Assembly: GCA_019916065.1 (NCBI GenBank)
Contig: CM034233.1
Span: 55,483,947-55,547,946, forward strand
DNA length: 64,000 nt
Source of the DNA: Vitellaria paradoxa
Lineage: Eukaryota; Streptophyta; Magnoliopsida; Ericales; Sapotaceae
Reading direction: 5' to 3'
In this document: positions 23,829 to 35,978 of the stretch, piece after piece
Layout: each line of letters opens with the position of its first letter
How positions within the stretch are numbered: position 1 is the first letter of the stretch
The notes under the pieces: model-generated
Seen by the model: the letters and a program-made list of their open reading frames with translations, nothing else
What the model was told of the DNA's origin: nothing
Databases searched by the model: none
Position numbers and translations under genes: made by a program

Positions 23829-24684
23829 CTTTTATAACTGCATAACAATGAGATGATGTAAGATAATGATAACAAGTATAATTGCACAATTGATGCAGAT
23901 TCCACATAATGCTTCCGAAACAAAAAAAAAAAACTTCGTCACAGACACTTGAGAAGTGATCAATTACTGATCCCTGCATCAATCAAATGTCTTCTAATAG
24001 AACGCATCAAGTATTTCCTCAACATCAAATTTAGCTCACTTCAAACACACTTAGCACTGTTTCTTCCCAAAATGGTTCCATTCTTGAACAAACTGTTGCT
24101 CATCACTTCCAAAGTCAAAAAGCAAATTGATTTTAAATAAATCAAGTTGCAAAGAAAGAAAACTACAAACACCATCTCAGTGAATGAACCCTTAACAAGC
24201 ACCAATTGATCTCCAATTCTATTGGTAACCAATATTTATCAAGTAAAAGCAATACATTCCTAGAGATCTGAACAAATTATCAAGCAAGAGGCCGATCGGT
24301 GCAGATCCAGATGATACAAACGCAGATCAGACAATTCAATCGATCGCTCGCTCGAAATTTGATGATATATTAGAAAATTGCAGTAACGAACTTGTATCAC
24401 ACTTCCAGCACGATGCAATTAACCCAAATATGCACCAAAACATAGATCGGATGCAGACGAAGCTAAATCTAACACTATCGTGACAATGAAGCTAAAGAAG
24501 ATTGAGATCTTTTATAAACGAAACATAATCATCCAAAGCAAAATCTAATCATTTTTTTCACAATCTTTTCAGATATCTGAATAAACACCAACGGATTCGC
24601 ATCTGAAATTCAAATCAAACAACAAAAATCGACAATCGAATCCACTGAAACAATAAAAACAAAATGGACAGATACGGATCGTAC
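23829..24684 (-). other. Actin copy 1 leader intron and start-codon context
   Basis: The second exon begins at 23837 after ..TTATGCAG and has 9 untranslated bases (TTATAAAAG) before ATG. The leader intron spans 23838-24684 (847 bp), with donor AAG/GTACGATC at 24685/24684. A long intron in the 5' UTR just before the start codon is a hallmark of plant actin genes and often boosts expression. The matching intron in copy 2 is 915 bp. Confidence 0.85.
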
Positions 24685-24815
24685 CTTGCCTTTGTGCGAC
24701 GAGACGAGAAAGATGAGAGAAAATCCGCGAAGATTGAAGACGAACCAAGCCAATCTCCGGAGGATGACGGCTGGCTCACTCTCTGTGTCGCTGGGGGCAA
24801 AGCCAAAGCGAAATG
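24685..24815 (-). other. Actin copy 1 noncoding leader exon
   Basis: The minus-strand sequence from about 24815 to 24685 is GC-richer and shares CTCCGGAGATTGGCTTGGTT with copy 2. It ends GGCAAG at the leader-intron donor. The transcription start is inferred from the TATA box, about 30 bases upstream. Confidence 0.7.
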
Positions 24816-24840
24816 GAGGAAGGACAGAATTGGATGGAGA

Positions 24841-24853
24841 TACTTATATAGAA
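24841..24853 (-). promoter_or_regulatory. TATA box of actin copy 1
   Basis: The minus strand reads CTTCTATATAAGTA. The same position in copy 2 reads CCCTATATAAAAT, with the shared downstream context ATTCTCC/ATCTCC-ATCCAA. Confidence 0.8.
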
Positions 24854-24903
24854 GCTGAAGTAGGGGGGTGAGGGTTTGAAATGCAAATGAAATGAAATGA
24901 AGA

Positions 24904-25372
24904 CGGGTGGTTTTGAACGGTAAAAAGTGATGTAAAATATTTGGCGAAATTTTTTGTATTTAATGTACACAGCTTAAATTATATTTTTTGGAGATGAATA
25001 GTAAAATTCTGTTTTGAGAGATTTAATTTCTGTTTAAATGAATTTAAAATTTTAAGTAATTATGATTTCTTTATATTATAATCTGTTCAAATAGATTGTT
25101 GAAACCGTTTGAATGAAAGTTGATTGAGAGATTTTGTTGAAATGGTTTTTTATAATCTATTAGACTGATTTTTATGACCCTACAAAAAATAGTGAAAGTG
25201 AGTCTATTTAATAATTTGGAAGTTCATGACCAAAAAAATTTTTAATTATTTGATTAATCAAATTTTAATTATTAATTTTTTTCTTAAAAAGACATTAAAC
25301 TTTTTTTTAAATTTTAAAAAATAAGGATATGTGAAAATGTGTCTGAAATTTTTTGTGGCCAAACAAACTCTA
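24904..25372. mobile_element. MITE family E, copy 1, in the actin promoter
   Basis: It starts GGGTGGTTTTGAACGG and ends GGCCAAACAAACTC. It aligns with 43135-43702 throughout, including TTTTTTGGAGATGAATAG and the ACCCACAAAAAATAGT-type segments. It lies between the TATA box and the upstream block shared by both actin genes. In copy 2 the family member lies beyond that block instead, so the insertions are independent. Confidence 0.75.
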
Positions 25373-25419
25373 AATTTAAAATTTGAAATGTTTTGTCAGA
25401 GCGAGGGTGAGGGAAGGGC

Positions 25420-25530
25420 ATCATTCCGACCACGAGAGAAAAGATAGGATGACCTGGCATTGACGGCCTTCCCGGATTTTTGCCGTACGATCAGGCCTCC
25501 ATCGGATTCGATGGTAGCCGTTGGATCTGT
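25420..25530 (-). promoter_or_regulatory. Upstream promoter block shared by both actin genes (copy 1)
   Basis: About 105 bases are closely similar to 42731-42838, including CATTCCGACCACGAGAGAAA and GACCTGGCATTGAC. The minus strand at 25515-25525 reads TCCAACGGCTA, a full match to the plant M-phase activator (MSA) consensus. Conservation outside the transcript suggests a cis-regulatory role. Function is inferred. Confidence 0.6.
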
Positions 25531-27579
25531 GCCGTTATTTTTATTTTTATGTTTTTAAACACAAAAATCTATAACGAGTAGAAAAGTCCAAGAAGTTACG
25601 TTTATTATATTTTCAACTGTTAAATTTGTTAAATAATCGAAATTGTTATTTTTTTTATTTTAATTATATTTTCCAGTCACGTTGCATTTAAATATACTCT
25701 CTCACTATCTTTATATTTTTTGAATAATTTCTATAAAAAATTGTAAATTAATATTTTAAAAAATATGATAATATTTGTAATAAACAATAGAAGTTTTCAC
25801 ATCTATCCAATATCGTATGGATAGCTACTAAACAAAATTAACTACGATTTATTTTTTTTTTTAAAAAGTGATCTTTAGACTTTAATTTTTTAAATTTTCT
25901 TAGAAATAAATATTTAAATTAAAAATTCAATTTCAACGTACATAGAATTTAAAATTTTTAAATACATACACTTTTATATTATTTATATCATCCATTTAAT
26001 AATAAAGCTCAAAAAGTTGTTAATATTATTTTTTAAATTTGGAATATTTTTAACACATAGATTTGTTTTGCTTCTTAATTTAATGAGCATTATTCGATTT
26101 TGGAAAAAAAAAACCCTAAAAAATTCCATAATTGAGATTGTCTCTCTTGAAAATAAATGATCAGATTTTAGTTCTATAGCTTTTTATATGCTGCACAAAA
26201 TCATCACATTCATCTCTCTCTCTAATTATTTTTCTTTAATGAAAACTCTGTTCTCTAGCCCCATTACAATCCTAATCTGTTAACTAAAAATTGACCTCCA
26301 GTCCCAAAGTTGCAACGCCAATGCGCCTCTAAAACCTCCCTCTCTCTCTGTAATTTTAACTGTAATAGCATTTGCTATCAAATCTCACCTTTTGTCTCTT
26401 ATCTCACTACTAATTGAAACTCTCATTGAATCACATTATTTGTGTCTCTTTTCTTTAATTACATCTCTCTCCTATTATCATACTCACCCATTAATTTCTC
26501 AACAGCTGAACTCAACTAAGCCTTACTTTGTCAAATACATATGTTAGAATTAATCAAATTATTTAATTATTGCTCTGGAAGTATTTTTTAATTGTTGCAA
26601 TTTCTATTAGTTAAAACATTATTTTAATTTCTAATTGTTAATATGTGTCAATACACCTCAAATTGTGTGTTAAATAGGTCTTAATTTTTGCTTAAACTGA
26701 TTTATGATGTAATCAGATTATTCAAGTTCTACTCAATTGGAGATCTTGTGTGATTATTATTGTGAAGTTAATTATATGAATTTACTATTATTATTATTAT
26801 TATTTGTATTTTGCTGTGAGTCTTGATAATTTTTTTTATCCTTTGTTACTGTTCAAGTTAGTCTAGGTTAGGTTTATGCTACACTTAAGGAAGTTTCTTT
26901 AGACATTAGCAACATCTTAACAACATGGATATTGTATTTTTGTATCATGAATTAACTGTAGATTGTATTAGTGTTTTGTTGTTTATGCACATAGTGAAAT
27001 TAAAGAACTGCCTAGTCATGGTATTGAATTAATTAATTATTTTTTAATTTAGGTTTGTTTTGGTTTAGGTGTGTTGAATCATAATAATATGCACTACTCA
27101 TTATCTCTTTTTATTGGTATTTCTGTTTTAAAAAAATAGGTTAAGACTTAATTTGGCTATTTAATTAATTAATGCTTTCTTTTTCTTCTTCTTCTTCTTT
27201 TTTTTTAAATAAAGGTTCAAGATGTATTTAAGTTATAGTAATGTAGTAATGTGCATAACTCGTAATCTTTTCTTATTAGTGATTTTTATTTTATAGGTTA
27301 TTTTTACAAATTTTTACATAAATTTAATTGTAGTTGAAGTGTATCTAGATCACAATTATATTATCTTTAATCTCTTTTAATTTATGATTTCTATTTTTTA
27401 AATTAGTTTTATAATTTTTTATGTACATTTATTTTATAAATTTATATTGATGCTATTTGTAGATCAAATTATATTTTACAAACAATTCTTAGTTTATTAA
27501 TAAATTGGCTCATGTGAGTGAGATGGTGGAGGTGGAGGTGTCTGAACCCAACATCATTTTCAAGGAGTCATAAATTTTA
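25531..27579. other. AT-rich intergenic region
   Basis: No gene was recognised. 25640-26060 is a diverged partial copy of the 1.07-kb repeat at 27580-29720, sharing the GTATGGATA..TACTA / TAGACAAA region. An ATT trinucleotide run is near 26786-26803. Confidence 0.5.
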
Positions 27580-29725
27580 TGTAATAAAATATATCATTTG
27601 ATTTTATATTTATTCTAGTCATCACTAAAACTTTGCATACTATCACTTATTACATATCTATATAATAAAACACATCATTTAAAATTAAAATTTGAAATTC
27701 AAATATATATATATATATTGTAAAATTATACATACATATATTATATTTTATAAAATTATACAAATTATATTTTACTTATGTCTATATAATAAAACACATA
27801 CTTTGATTTGACATTTATCTCAGTCATCACTAAAACTTTGCAAGCTATCATCACTTATTATATATCTGTATAATAAAATACATTTTACGAATTTGAAATA
27901 AATATTATTATATTTTGTAAAATTATATAAATTATGTTTTACTTATATTATCAATTATTATTAAATAATGCATGGATACCTACTAGACAAGTAAACTTTA
28001 TTTTTTTAAAAAATATATTTAAATTTTTAGATCATGAAAAATTTTATTAAGAAAATATTTAAATTAAAATTTTAATTTTAATGTGCTTAAAAATTAAATT
28101 TTAAATACATACATTTTTACATTATGTGTCATTTATATAATAAAGAAGTTTAAAATTTTGAATTTGAGATATTTTTAACTATTAAATTTGTTAAATGGTT
28201 ATAATTATTTTTCTTTTTCTTTCACTCTTCCCATATTTTTTTAATATTTTTTATAAAATATTTTAAATTAATACTTTAAAAAATGTAACAAATACTTTTA
28301 CGCCTCGTGTCATTTATATAATAAGGAAGTTTAAATTTTTGAATTTGAGATATTTTCAACTGTTAAATTTGTTAAATGGTCAAGAATATTTTTCTTTTTC
28401 TTTTACTCTTTCCATATTTTTTGAATACTTTTTATATAAAAGTTTTTAAATTAATAGTTTAAGAAAATGTGATAACATTTGTAATAAATAACAAAATTTT
28501 ATATCTTAATCTCTTTTGATTAATGATTTTTATTTTTATAGGTTATTTTTATACTTTTTTATGTAGTTTGCTTTATAAATTTAAATTTGAGTTATTTATG
28601 TCAAATTATATTTTTGTATCTTCAGGCACGGACAATTGCTAGTGTATATAATAAAATACATCATTTGATTTGACATTTATCTTAGTCATCACTAAAATTT
28701 TGCATGCTGTCACTTATTATATATTTATATAATAAAATACATCATTTGAATTTGAAATTTGAAATTCAAATATATATATTATATTGTAAAATTATACATA
28801 CATATATTATATTTTGTAAAATTATACAAATTATATTTTACTTATACCTACATAATAAAACACATCTTTTAATTTGACATTTGTCCCAGTTATCACTAAA
28901 ATTTTACCACGTCATTACTTATTATATATTTATATAATAAAACACATCTTTTGAATTTGAAATAAATATATATATTATATTTTGTAAAATTATACAAATT
29001 ATATTTTACTTATATTATCTATTATTATTAAATAATGTATGGATACTTATTAGACAAAGTCAATTAAATTTTTTTATTTAAAAAATATATTTAAATTTTA
29101 GATTTTTAAAAATTTTATTTAAAATAAACATTTAAATTAAAATTTCAATTTAAATGTGCTTAAAACTTAAATTTTAAATACACATATTTTAACATTATGT
29201 GTCATTTATATAACAAAGAAGTTTAAAATTTTGAATTTGAGATATTTTTAACTATTGAATTTCGCTTAATGGTTAGGATTATTTTTCTTTTCTTTTCTTT
29301 TTCTTACACTCTTCCCATATTTTTTTAATACTTTTTATATAAAAGACTTTAAATTAATATTTTCAAAAAAGTAACTTTTTTTTACACCCTGTCATTTATA
29401 TAATAAACAAGTTTAAAATTTTAAATTTGAGATATTTTTAACTGTTAAATTTGCTAAATGATGAAGATTATTTTTCTTTTTCTCTCACTCTTTTCATATT
29501 TTTTGAATACTTTTTATATAAAAAAATTTCAAATTAATATTTTAAAAAATGTGATATATTTGTAATAAATAATAAAATTTTATACCTTAATCTCTTTTGG
29601 TTAATAATTTTTATTTTTATAAGTTATTTTTATACATTTTTATATAGTTTACTTTATAAATTTAAATTTGAGTAATTTGCACGTCAAATTATGTTTTTGT
29701 ACTTTCAGGCAAGGATAATTGCTAA
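27580..29725. repeat. 1.07-kb AT-rich direct repeat, two tandem units, possibly Helitron-derived
   Basis: Landmarks recur with a 1067-bp period (AGTCATCACTAAAA at 27617 and 28684; at 27822 and, as AGTTATCACTAAAA, 28889). Within each unit there is a further 205-bp duplication and a ~181-190-bp duplication (GTGTCATTTATATAA at 28126, 28307, 29199 and about 29389). The units end GGCACGGACAATTGCTAGT near 28645 and a decayed version near 29722. TCTATATAATAAAACAC and a CTAGT end resemble Helitron termini, but the hairpin is not intact and the flanks are not canonical. Confidence 0.6.
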
Positions 29726-29928
29726 TTCTAAATAAGAGTGATAATTCTACTTTACTTTATTTGATTTTTTATATTTGATTTGGGGGGGAGGATTTAGGCC
29801 TAAAGCACTCTAGCAAAAGTTGTACAATTAATATTATGCATATTTCATAAAGATAAATAAACTAATAGAACTTAATTAAACACATACACAGCTGTATAAG
29901 AGAACAAAAGAGTACTTGGTGGAGTAAG

Positions 29929-30072
29929 GTTTCGTTTGGAGTAAGAAAAAGTGAAGTAAATTGAGATAAATTGAAAGTTCGTAATTTGTGCGGTGAAAGA
30001 AAAAAATTGATGTGATATAAAATTAATAGAGATTTATAAAATTTTTCAGAGAACAATTACAAACCAAACGAA
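29929..30072. mobile_element. MITE family C, copy 1
   Basis: Terminal inverted repeats TTCGTTTGG and CCAAACGAA bound a ~144-bp AT-rich element. The interior shares GAGATAAATTGA, GTTCGTAAT and TTGATGTGATATAAA with 34406-34566, and the 'TCGTAATTCGTG' type segment with 61849-62016. Confidence 0.75.
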
Positions 30073-30343
30073 GTCATATGATAAAGTTCTTCGCATCTTT
30101 CTTTAATGCCCCTAAACATTTGCAATTTCCTACCACTTAAAAAAAAATGTACAAATAATTTTTCAAAAATCATTATTGCCATGAGCGAATTTACATTCGC
30201 CGACGAGTCAATTATTTGTGCGGTCTGGGTCTCTCGTAGTAACATGCGGACCGGGCATGGAAAATGTTTTGTTGATTTTAGAGACAAAATGGATAAGGCT
30301 CAAAGCCACGAGAGGACACGACACTTTTAAAATCATTATAACA

Positions 30344-30702
30344 CCGTTTGGAGGTTTAAAAATTAAAAAAAAAATGAAATATTTAGTAATTTTTTGTGTA
30401 TTTTTTTAATTATATTTTTTTGGTTTGTTTGGTAAACAAAATATATTTTTTAGTATTTTTTTGTAACTTTTAGGTGTATGATAAACTTTTTACTGTAACT
30501 AATAAAAGAGTTGTAACTTTTTATGTGTTTGGTATATGTTTTAGTGTAGCAAATATAAAAAGTGATAACTTTTTGTTTTATTTTTTACTATAGCAAATCA
30601 AAAAAATGAAAAAAAATTATGATTCTACAAAACGCACTAAAGTTACAAAATGTAATTTTTGGTATTTTTTATTAGTTTTTGAGCCTCCAAACAGGCCCCA
30701 TA
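30344..30702. mobile_element. MITE family B, copy 2
   Basis: CCGTTTGGAGGTTTAAAAA at the left is the inverted match of TTTTTGAGCCTCCAAACAGG at the right. The interior aligns with 19634-20006. Confidence 0.78.
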
Positions 30703-31214
30703 TGAGAAAATCCCAAAAAAAAAAAAAAATTATTAAAATTTAAACTCCATTCGGTAACAGGTAGTGAAACCACTTTTTTTTTTTCTTTTATTTTTTTGTC
30801 TTGTATTTATTTTTGATAACTCTTAGGTATTTATAAAATTTTGAGAATAAAATTTTACGAGGAAAGGATGATGTGATGACTTGGAACTTTATATATTATA
30901 TTTTATTCGTACCCACTTTATTTTATTTTTTTAATTCTATGTTGGAATTACTAAATTACTAATTTAGGGAATTTAGAATTTAAACTATTTTGGATTGATG
31001 GATAATCTATTTGAAGTTTGGAGGATTGAATGTAGATTGAGCAATCTTAAGCTCTACGTGTATTATTCTCCACATGGGTTGGTCCTCCTCGTTACAAATC
31101 GATTGGGAAAGCGTTCTCATCACCATACTGCTCTTCCATTTGTCCAATTGATATCCCACCTCCATGTATGTATAGATGATGTACACGCAGCTGAGATGCG
31201 TGAAATGAACGAGA

Positions 31215-31246
<32 letters not shown>

Positions 31247-31327
31247 TGGCAGAATTAATTGTTTTTTTACTGTATTATTGATTTCTGCAAATAAAATTAT
31301 AAAAGTAAAGTAACTAGGGTAATTTTT
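30703..31327. other. Spacer with a (CT)n microsatellite
   Basis: A CT run with one interruption is at about 31212-31247. The open frames crossing it are repeat artefacts. No gene was recognised. Confidence 0.55.
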
Positions 31328-31620
31328 ATCAAATAATAACAATATAAGTCTTATCTCATTAGGTGGGGTCGGTTACATGGATCACACGACGTCACTGTAT
31401 TCTATCAAAAATCATATCTTAATGTAAATCATTTATAATAAGATCTCTTCTGATAACTTTTCCAAGTATTCTTTTAAATCTTCCTTTACTTCTTCTTATT
31501 GGACTACAAACTATTTGATCAACTCTTCTCATTGGAGCCTCTAGCGGTCTTTTTTGCACATGACCAAATTATTTTAACCGAGTTTCTGTCATTTTCTCCT
31601 AAGTTAATTGGGTTGAATTA
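31328..31620 (-). mobile_element. RTE-clade LINE 3' remnant with ORF end
   Basis: The minus strand reads ETRLKYFGHVQKRPLEAP, then MRRVDQIV, GRFKRILGKVIRRDLI and VIHVTDPT. This is the C-terminal signature of plant RTE endonuclease/RT proteins (RLRWFGHV..RRP..AP, ..DL..L, ..VADPT). It is followed by the 3' motif GACTTATATTGTTATTATTT. It is truncated at its 5' end and carries stops. Confidence 0.78.
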
Positions 31621-31936
31621 ATTGCGCTGAATAGACTTATCTTATGTTTGATTGCCAAAAAGGACGGAAATGATGAAAGAATTTTAATATTTGATACGTT
31701 AATAAATATAACAGAAATTCCTTTTAATAGCACATGCTATTTATAAATACATTAGGGAATGAAATTAGAATATAAGTAGAAAAATTAAATTACCTTTTCC
31801 TTTTAGAAAAACATTTAACGAATGAGTGCATCTTTGTTAATTCACTTCTTATAGGGAATTTTTTTTTATTTGCGGAATTGTCAAATACCTCATCAAAATA
31901 TAGAAGTTATAATTTTACAAATTTAAGAAGATGAGT

Positions 31937-32176
31937 TGGTTCGGATAGCGGATTGAAGGGCCTGGGACTAATAGGTCCCAGGTTCAACTCCTCTTGGGGG
32001 TAGTCCTTCCTCTAATTATGGAGGACTATCTAACAGCCTTCTCGACTAAACCAGTCAGCCAGGGCTTACCTAGACTAGTTTACCTCCTCGCGGTTCTTTG
32101 TCAGCTAGGGCCACGGGGCGAGCTTCACCCAGTGCGCATTCATGAGTAGCAGTTGCGGATTTCTCTCCGACCCCAG
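31937..32176 (+). mobile_element. SINE family 1, copy 2 (5'-truncated)
   Basis: About 240 bp match 18386-18625, with B box GGTTCAACTCC at 31981-31991 and the end CCGACCCCAG. The first ~25 bases of the full element are missing. Matching 12-bp flanks AAGAAGATGAGT at 31925-31936 and 32177-32188 show a separate target-primed insertion of a 5'-truncated copy. Confidence 0.85.
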
Positions 32177-32188
32177 AAGAAGATGAGT

Positions 32189-33003
32189 GTTTTGGCTCCC
32201 TAATCAAATATCGAATTTCTGCTGATCAGAAATTTCTCATTTCGGTTCTTGAAGCATATGGCCAATCAAACATTAACATTAAAGGGGTGAACTTGATAAA
32301 ATCTTTAAATCAAAATATTTTCTTATTGAGAAAGCAATCATCAGTAAAGCAATACAATATATAAATGGAATTTAGTCATTAACATAGTATAATAAGATCA
32401 TCGCAATCTTTTGTAAAATGGGACAGATTTAAGTTGATGCCCGAAAACCTTAACTCATTATTTAAATGAAATCACAAATCAAAATCGCCAAGGTCATGAA
32501 GAGCGGCTTAGAACGTACAGGCGGTTAAGGTGGAGTTTGGCTCACCAATAAAAAATAAATAAAACAATAAAAAAATTATTTTTACTAAGTTTTTCTAACT
32601 TTTTCTGCCAAACACAAATCAATCTTTACCAACTTTTTTTTTTAAACTTTTTTATTAATTTTCTGCAAATTTTACAAATTTCTCTAATTTTCTTCAACTT
32701 AAACAAATTTTCTTTAATTTTCTTCAACTTCTATAAATTTTTATCAAATACCCAACACTCAATTACCAATTAAAGTGCCAAGTATCAACTTTTAGTACAA
32801 ATTATGCTTTTTTAGTGTGACAAAATCTGCCCTTACATATTACACGAGAGAATCAGAATCACCTTTATATGTGACGGATTCTATAAGATTTTTTTCTTTC
32901 TCTTTTTTTTTTCACTTTAGTTTCTTGAAGGTGTAAAAAAAGTTTTTTTTTAAAAAAAAACCACAGAATATTGCTCATTCTAGCTTTAGTTAAAAAAAAA
33001 AAA
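32189..33003. other. AT-rich spacer
   Basis: No gene was recognised. GTTTGGCTCACCAAT near 32535 and CTGCCAAACACAAA near 32597 hint at another short inverted-repeat element, but the ends were not resolved. Confidence 0.4.
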
Positions 33004-33383
33004 GGAATAATTACATTTTTACTCTCTATACTTAAAGATGAAAATCACTTGTATCATTTGAATTTTAAAAATCAATCTTTACATCGCTTATACTTTAGAT
33101 TAAAATTAAAACATTAAAAAATCCGTCAAATATAATGATTTTAACTCTAAGTAAGTTTAAAAATTGTATTTACACCTCACGTATTTTATATTATCTATAC
33201 TTACATTCTCTAATTCTATTTAGTTTTTAAGGGTTATTTTTATCTTTTCACTTAAAAATTTAATACTATTTATACTTTTACTTCAATACAAAGTACAAGG
33301 GACACAAATGTAGGCTTTTAAAATTTAAGGGGTGTAATTGATTTCACCTTAAATATAGAGAGAAAAAGACAATTATCCCTAGA
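33004..33383. mobile_element. Inverted-repeat MITE
   Basis: The left end GGAATAATTACATTTTTACT(CTCTATACTT) pairs with the right end, whose complement starts GGGATAATTGTCTTTTTCTC and goes on TCTATATTTAAGG. The TIR is about 33 bp. The interior is AT-rich and noncoding. Confidence 0.7.
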
Positions 33384-34405
33384 ACAATTGTAAAAGTAAT
33401 TATCCTTTATTATTTGTTCAAGATAATAAATAATACAGAAATAAATTAGTGCACATACACGAAAAGAAGAGTAGCAAATTTTGTTATGCGAATAATATAT
33501 CCTAAGAATTGTTCAATGGGCCAAGAGGGCCTAGTTTATGGGCAAATTTGATTTGAGGGTAACAAAGAATAAATCTTTTTGAGATAATTTTTGCTTTTTA
33601 TTACATTAATTTTGAAGAAGAGATAATAATTACACTTGGCATAAATTGTTACTATAGGAGAGGTGGGTAACGAGGAGTAATGGGAGATGGGTAACGAGAA
33701 ATAATAAAAAAATTATACTCTTTTCTTATTACCTCATAAAATATTTTTTCACCTATTCTCTCTTAAGTAATGTTTTCTCTCAATATTCTAAACATAATAT
33801 AAGTATTACCAAGTAATATTTACTCTATCAATCTAAACGTAAGTATCTTTCATGTTTGAAAAACTACTTTTACTTCCCCTACTTCTAAGTTTCTTTAACA
33901 AATTATCCTACTTATAACATATAAATACCTGATCATTATACAGAGTCTAGTTAATGTCAAATGAATTTTATATGAATTTACTAAAATATCCTCATTTAAA
34001 ATAGGTACTTACACTTTACCTCTTTAGTAGCTTTGAGCAAAAACACATAGGTGCTCCTCTAGTTTAAAAATAAACATATGACCCTTCCTTGATTTGGACT
34101 AAAGTGTGAACTTATCCAAAATAATAGTAAATTTAACTAAATTTGTGTTGTTCGTAGCGTTATCAATTTATATATGATCATTCAAAAAATATTATTTATT
34201 AGAAAACAGAGTCAAATTAATCCTTTTAAAAAAAATAAAATAATGTTTTGTTTTAACATGAAAATGAATAAAAATATATTTTTTATCATCTTTCCATCAA
34301 TCAATTTTGACTTGTGAAGCAAAAATTTAACAAAATTTAAATTTAGTCAATTTTGTCCTCTAGCCGAAATTGCGAGGGGTTATTTTTAAACTGTAGGGGC
34401 ATTAT

Positions 34406-34566
34406 AGGGGTTGTTTGGAGCAAGAAAAAATGAGATAAATTGAGATAAATTATAGTTTGAGGAGAGTTCGTAATGCGTGCAGTGAGAGAAAAAAGTTGAT
34501 GTGATATAAAGTTAACAGAGATTTATAGAGATTTTTGGAGTTTTTTCTCAAACCAAACAACCCCTA
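34406..34566. mobile_element. MITE family C, copy 2
   Basis: Perfect 13-bp terminal inverted repeats AGGGGTTGTTTGG and CCAAACAACCCCT bound about 161 bp. It is the best preserved of the three copies. Confidence 0.82.
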
Positions 34567-35597
34567 TATGTTTTTAGGACAAATCACAAGTGGGCAAAGC
34601 ATAATTATTCCTATTTAAAATGCTAAAACTTATGAAAAAAAAAATTAATTCCTAATATTATAAATAAGAAATTTTTTATTAATTCTTATAAAAATTTTGA
34701 TATAAGTAAGATTCTGTGCACGTTATAGTTACTATAAATGACAACACGCAAAACCTATTAAGAAAATTTAAAAATAAATGAAGTCTAAATAATTTCTCAA
34801 TTGTACAATAAAGCTTAGAAGAGGTGAGTGTGATTTATCCATTATTTATATCTATTATATTTAATTTCAAGTTCACTCATTTGAAAGTTATAGCACTCCA
34901 AACCGAGCCTGAATTAGTTATATTTTTATATCCATTATGTTTAATCTCAAATTTATTCATTTGAAATTCATAGTTACCCTAAAATTAGTTGTACACTTAT
35001 TTCCATTATTTACAATTTCAAGTTCATTTATTTAAAATTCATATTAATCAAAAGCTTAAATTTGGAATTGAAAAAGGAAAAATTATTATTATTTTGAATA
35101 AATTATAAAAGCTTCTCCTGACTATGTAATAAAATATCCTAAAATCATTTTAATATTACGAATGTTATTAACTAATTGTTAGTTGAAGTGGGGATATCAT
35201 TAGCATACTCATATAATAGACATTTGTCACATTGCAAAAACATATAATTCAAATTAAAAAAAAAAGATTTTAAAATATTTTTATAATATAATGATGTTAA
35301 AATGTAGACCTTAATGAGCTATTAATTAGTTATTATTAAACCTATTTCGAATATTTTATATTTTTAAATTTAAAAAAAATTAATTATATTGTTTAAATAA
35401 TTTCATTATGACACTTTTTATTCAATATCAAACGATATTCTAATTGTCTAAAATAATGAGTGTTATTATAATATTCAAATAATGTAAGATTTAGTTCTAT
35501 ATAAAAAAGTCCTTACAATTTACCTTTTTTTTTTTCCCGCACATAATCACATTTACATTTCTCTCCCTATTATTTATTTATTTATTTATTATTATTA
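34567..35597. other. AT-rich spacer
   Basis: No coding frame, RNA gene or clear repeat boundary was seen. Confidence 0.45.
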
Positions 35598-35945
35598 GGA
35601 TAAATTATAAAAAATACCCTTACAGTCTACCCTCGGTATCACTTTGGTCCCACACGTTTCAATTGTAACAGTCAAATCCTTATACTTTCAGTTAAGTATC
35701 GATTTGGTTCTTCTGTTAGTTAACCGTTAGAAATTACCATCAGACTGAGGATAAAATGGTAATTTCATTTATAGTTTACCCTCAGTGTCATTTTCAATCT
35801 AACGGTTGTTTTTAACGGTCAACTAACGGAATGATTGAATTGATGCTTGACCGAAAGTGTAGGTATTTGACCGTAGCAATTGAAACGTATGGGACCAAAG
35901 TGATACTGAAGGTAAGCTGTAAGGGTATTTTTTTGTACTTTACCC
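35598..35945. mobile_element. Long-TIR Mutator-like MITE
   Basis: About 135 bp at each end are inverted copies, for example ATACCCTTACAGTCTACCCT on the left and GTAAGCTGTAAGGGTAT on the right, plus CACTTTGGTCCCACACGTTT against its complement. The whole 348-bp element is a near palindrome. The 9-bp flanks TTATTATTA (35589-35597 and 35946-35954) fit the Mutator target duplication, although the right flank merges into a (TTA)n tract. Confidence 0.78.
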
Positions 35946-35977
<32 letters not shown>

Positions 35978-35978
35978 T
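35946..35978. repeat. (TTA)n microsatellite
   Basis: About ten TTA units directly follow the MITE and start with its putative target duplication. Confidence 0.92.

Noticed and set aside
31007..31342. Open frames through the (CT)n tract on both strands
   Set aside because: They consist largely of the microsatellite and have no domain.
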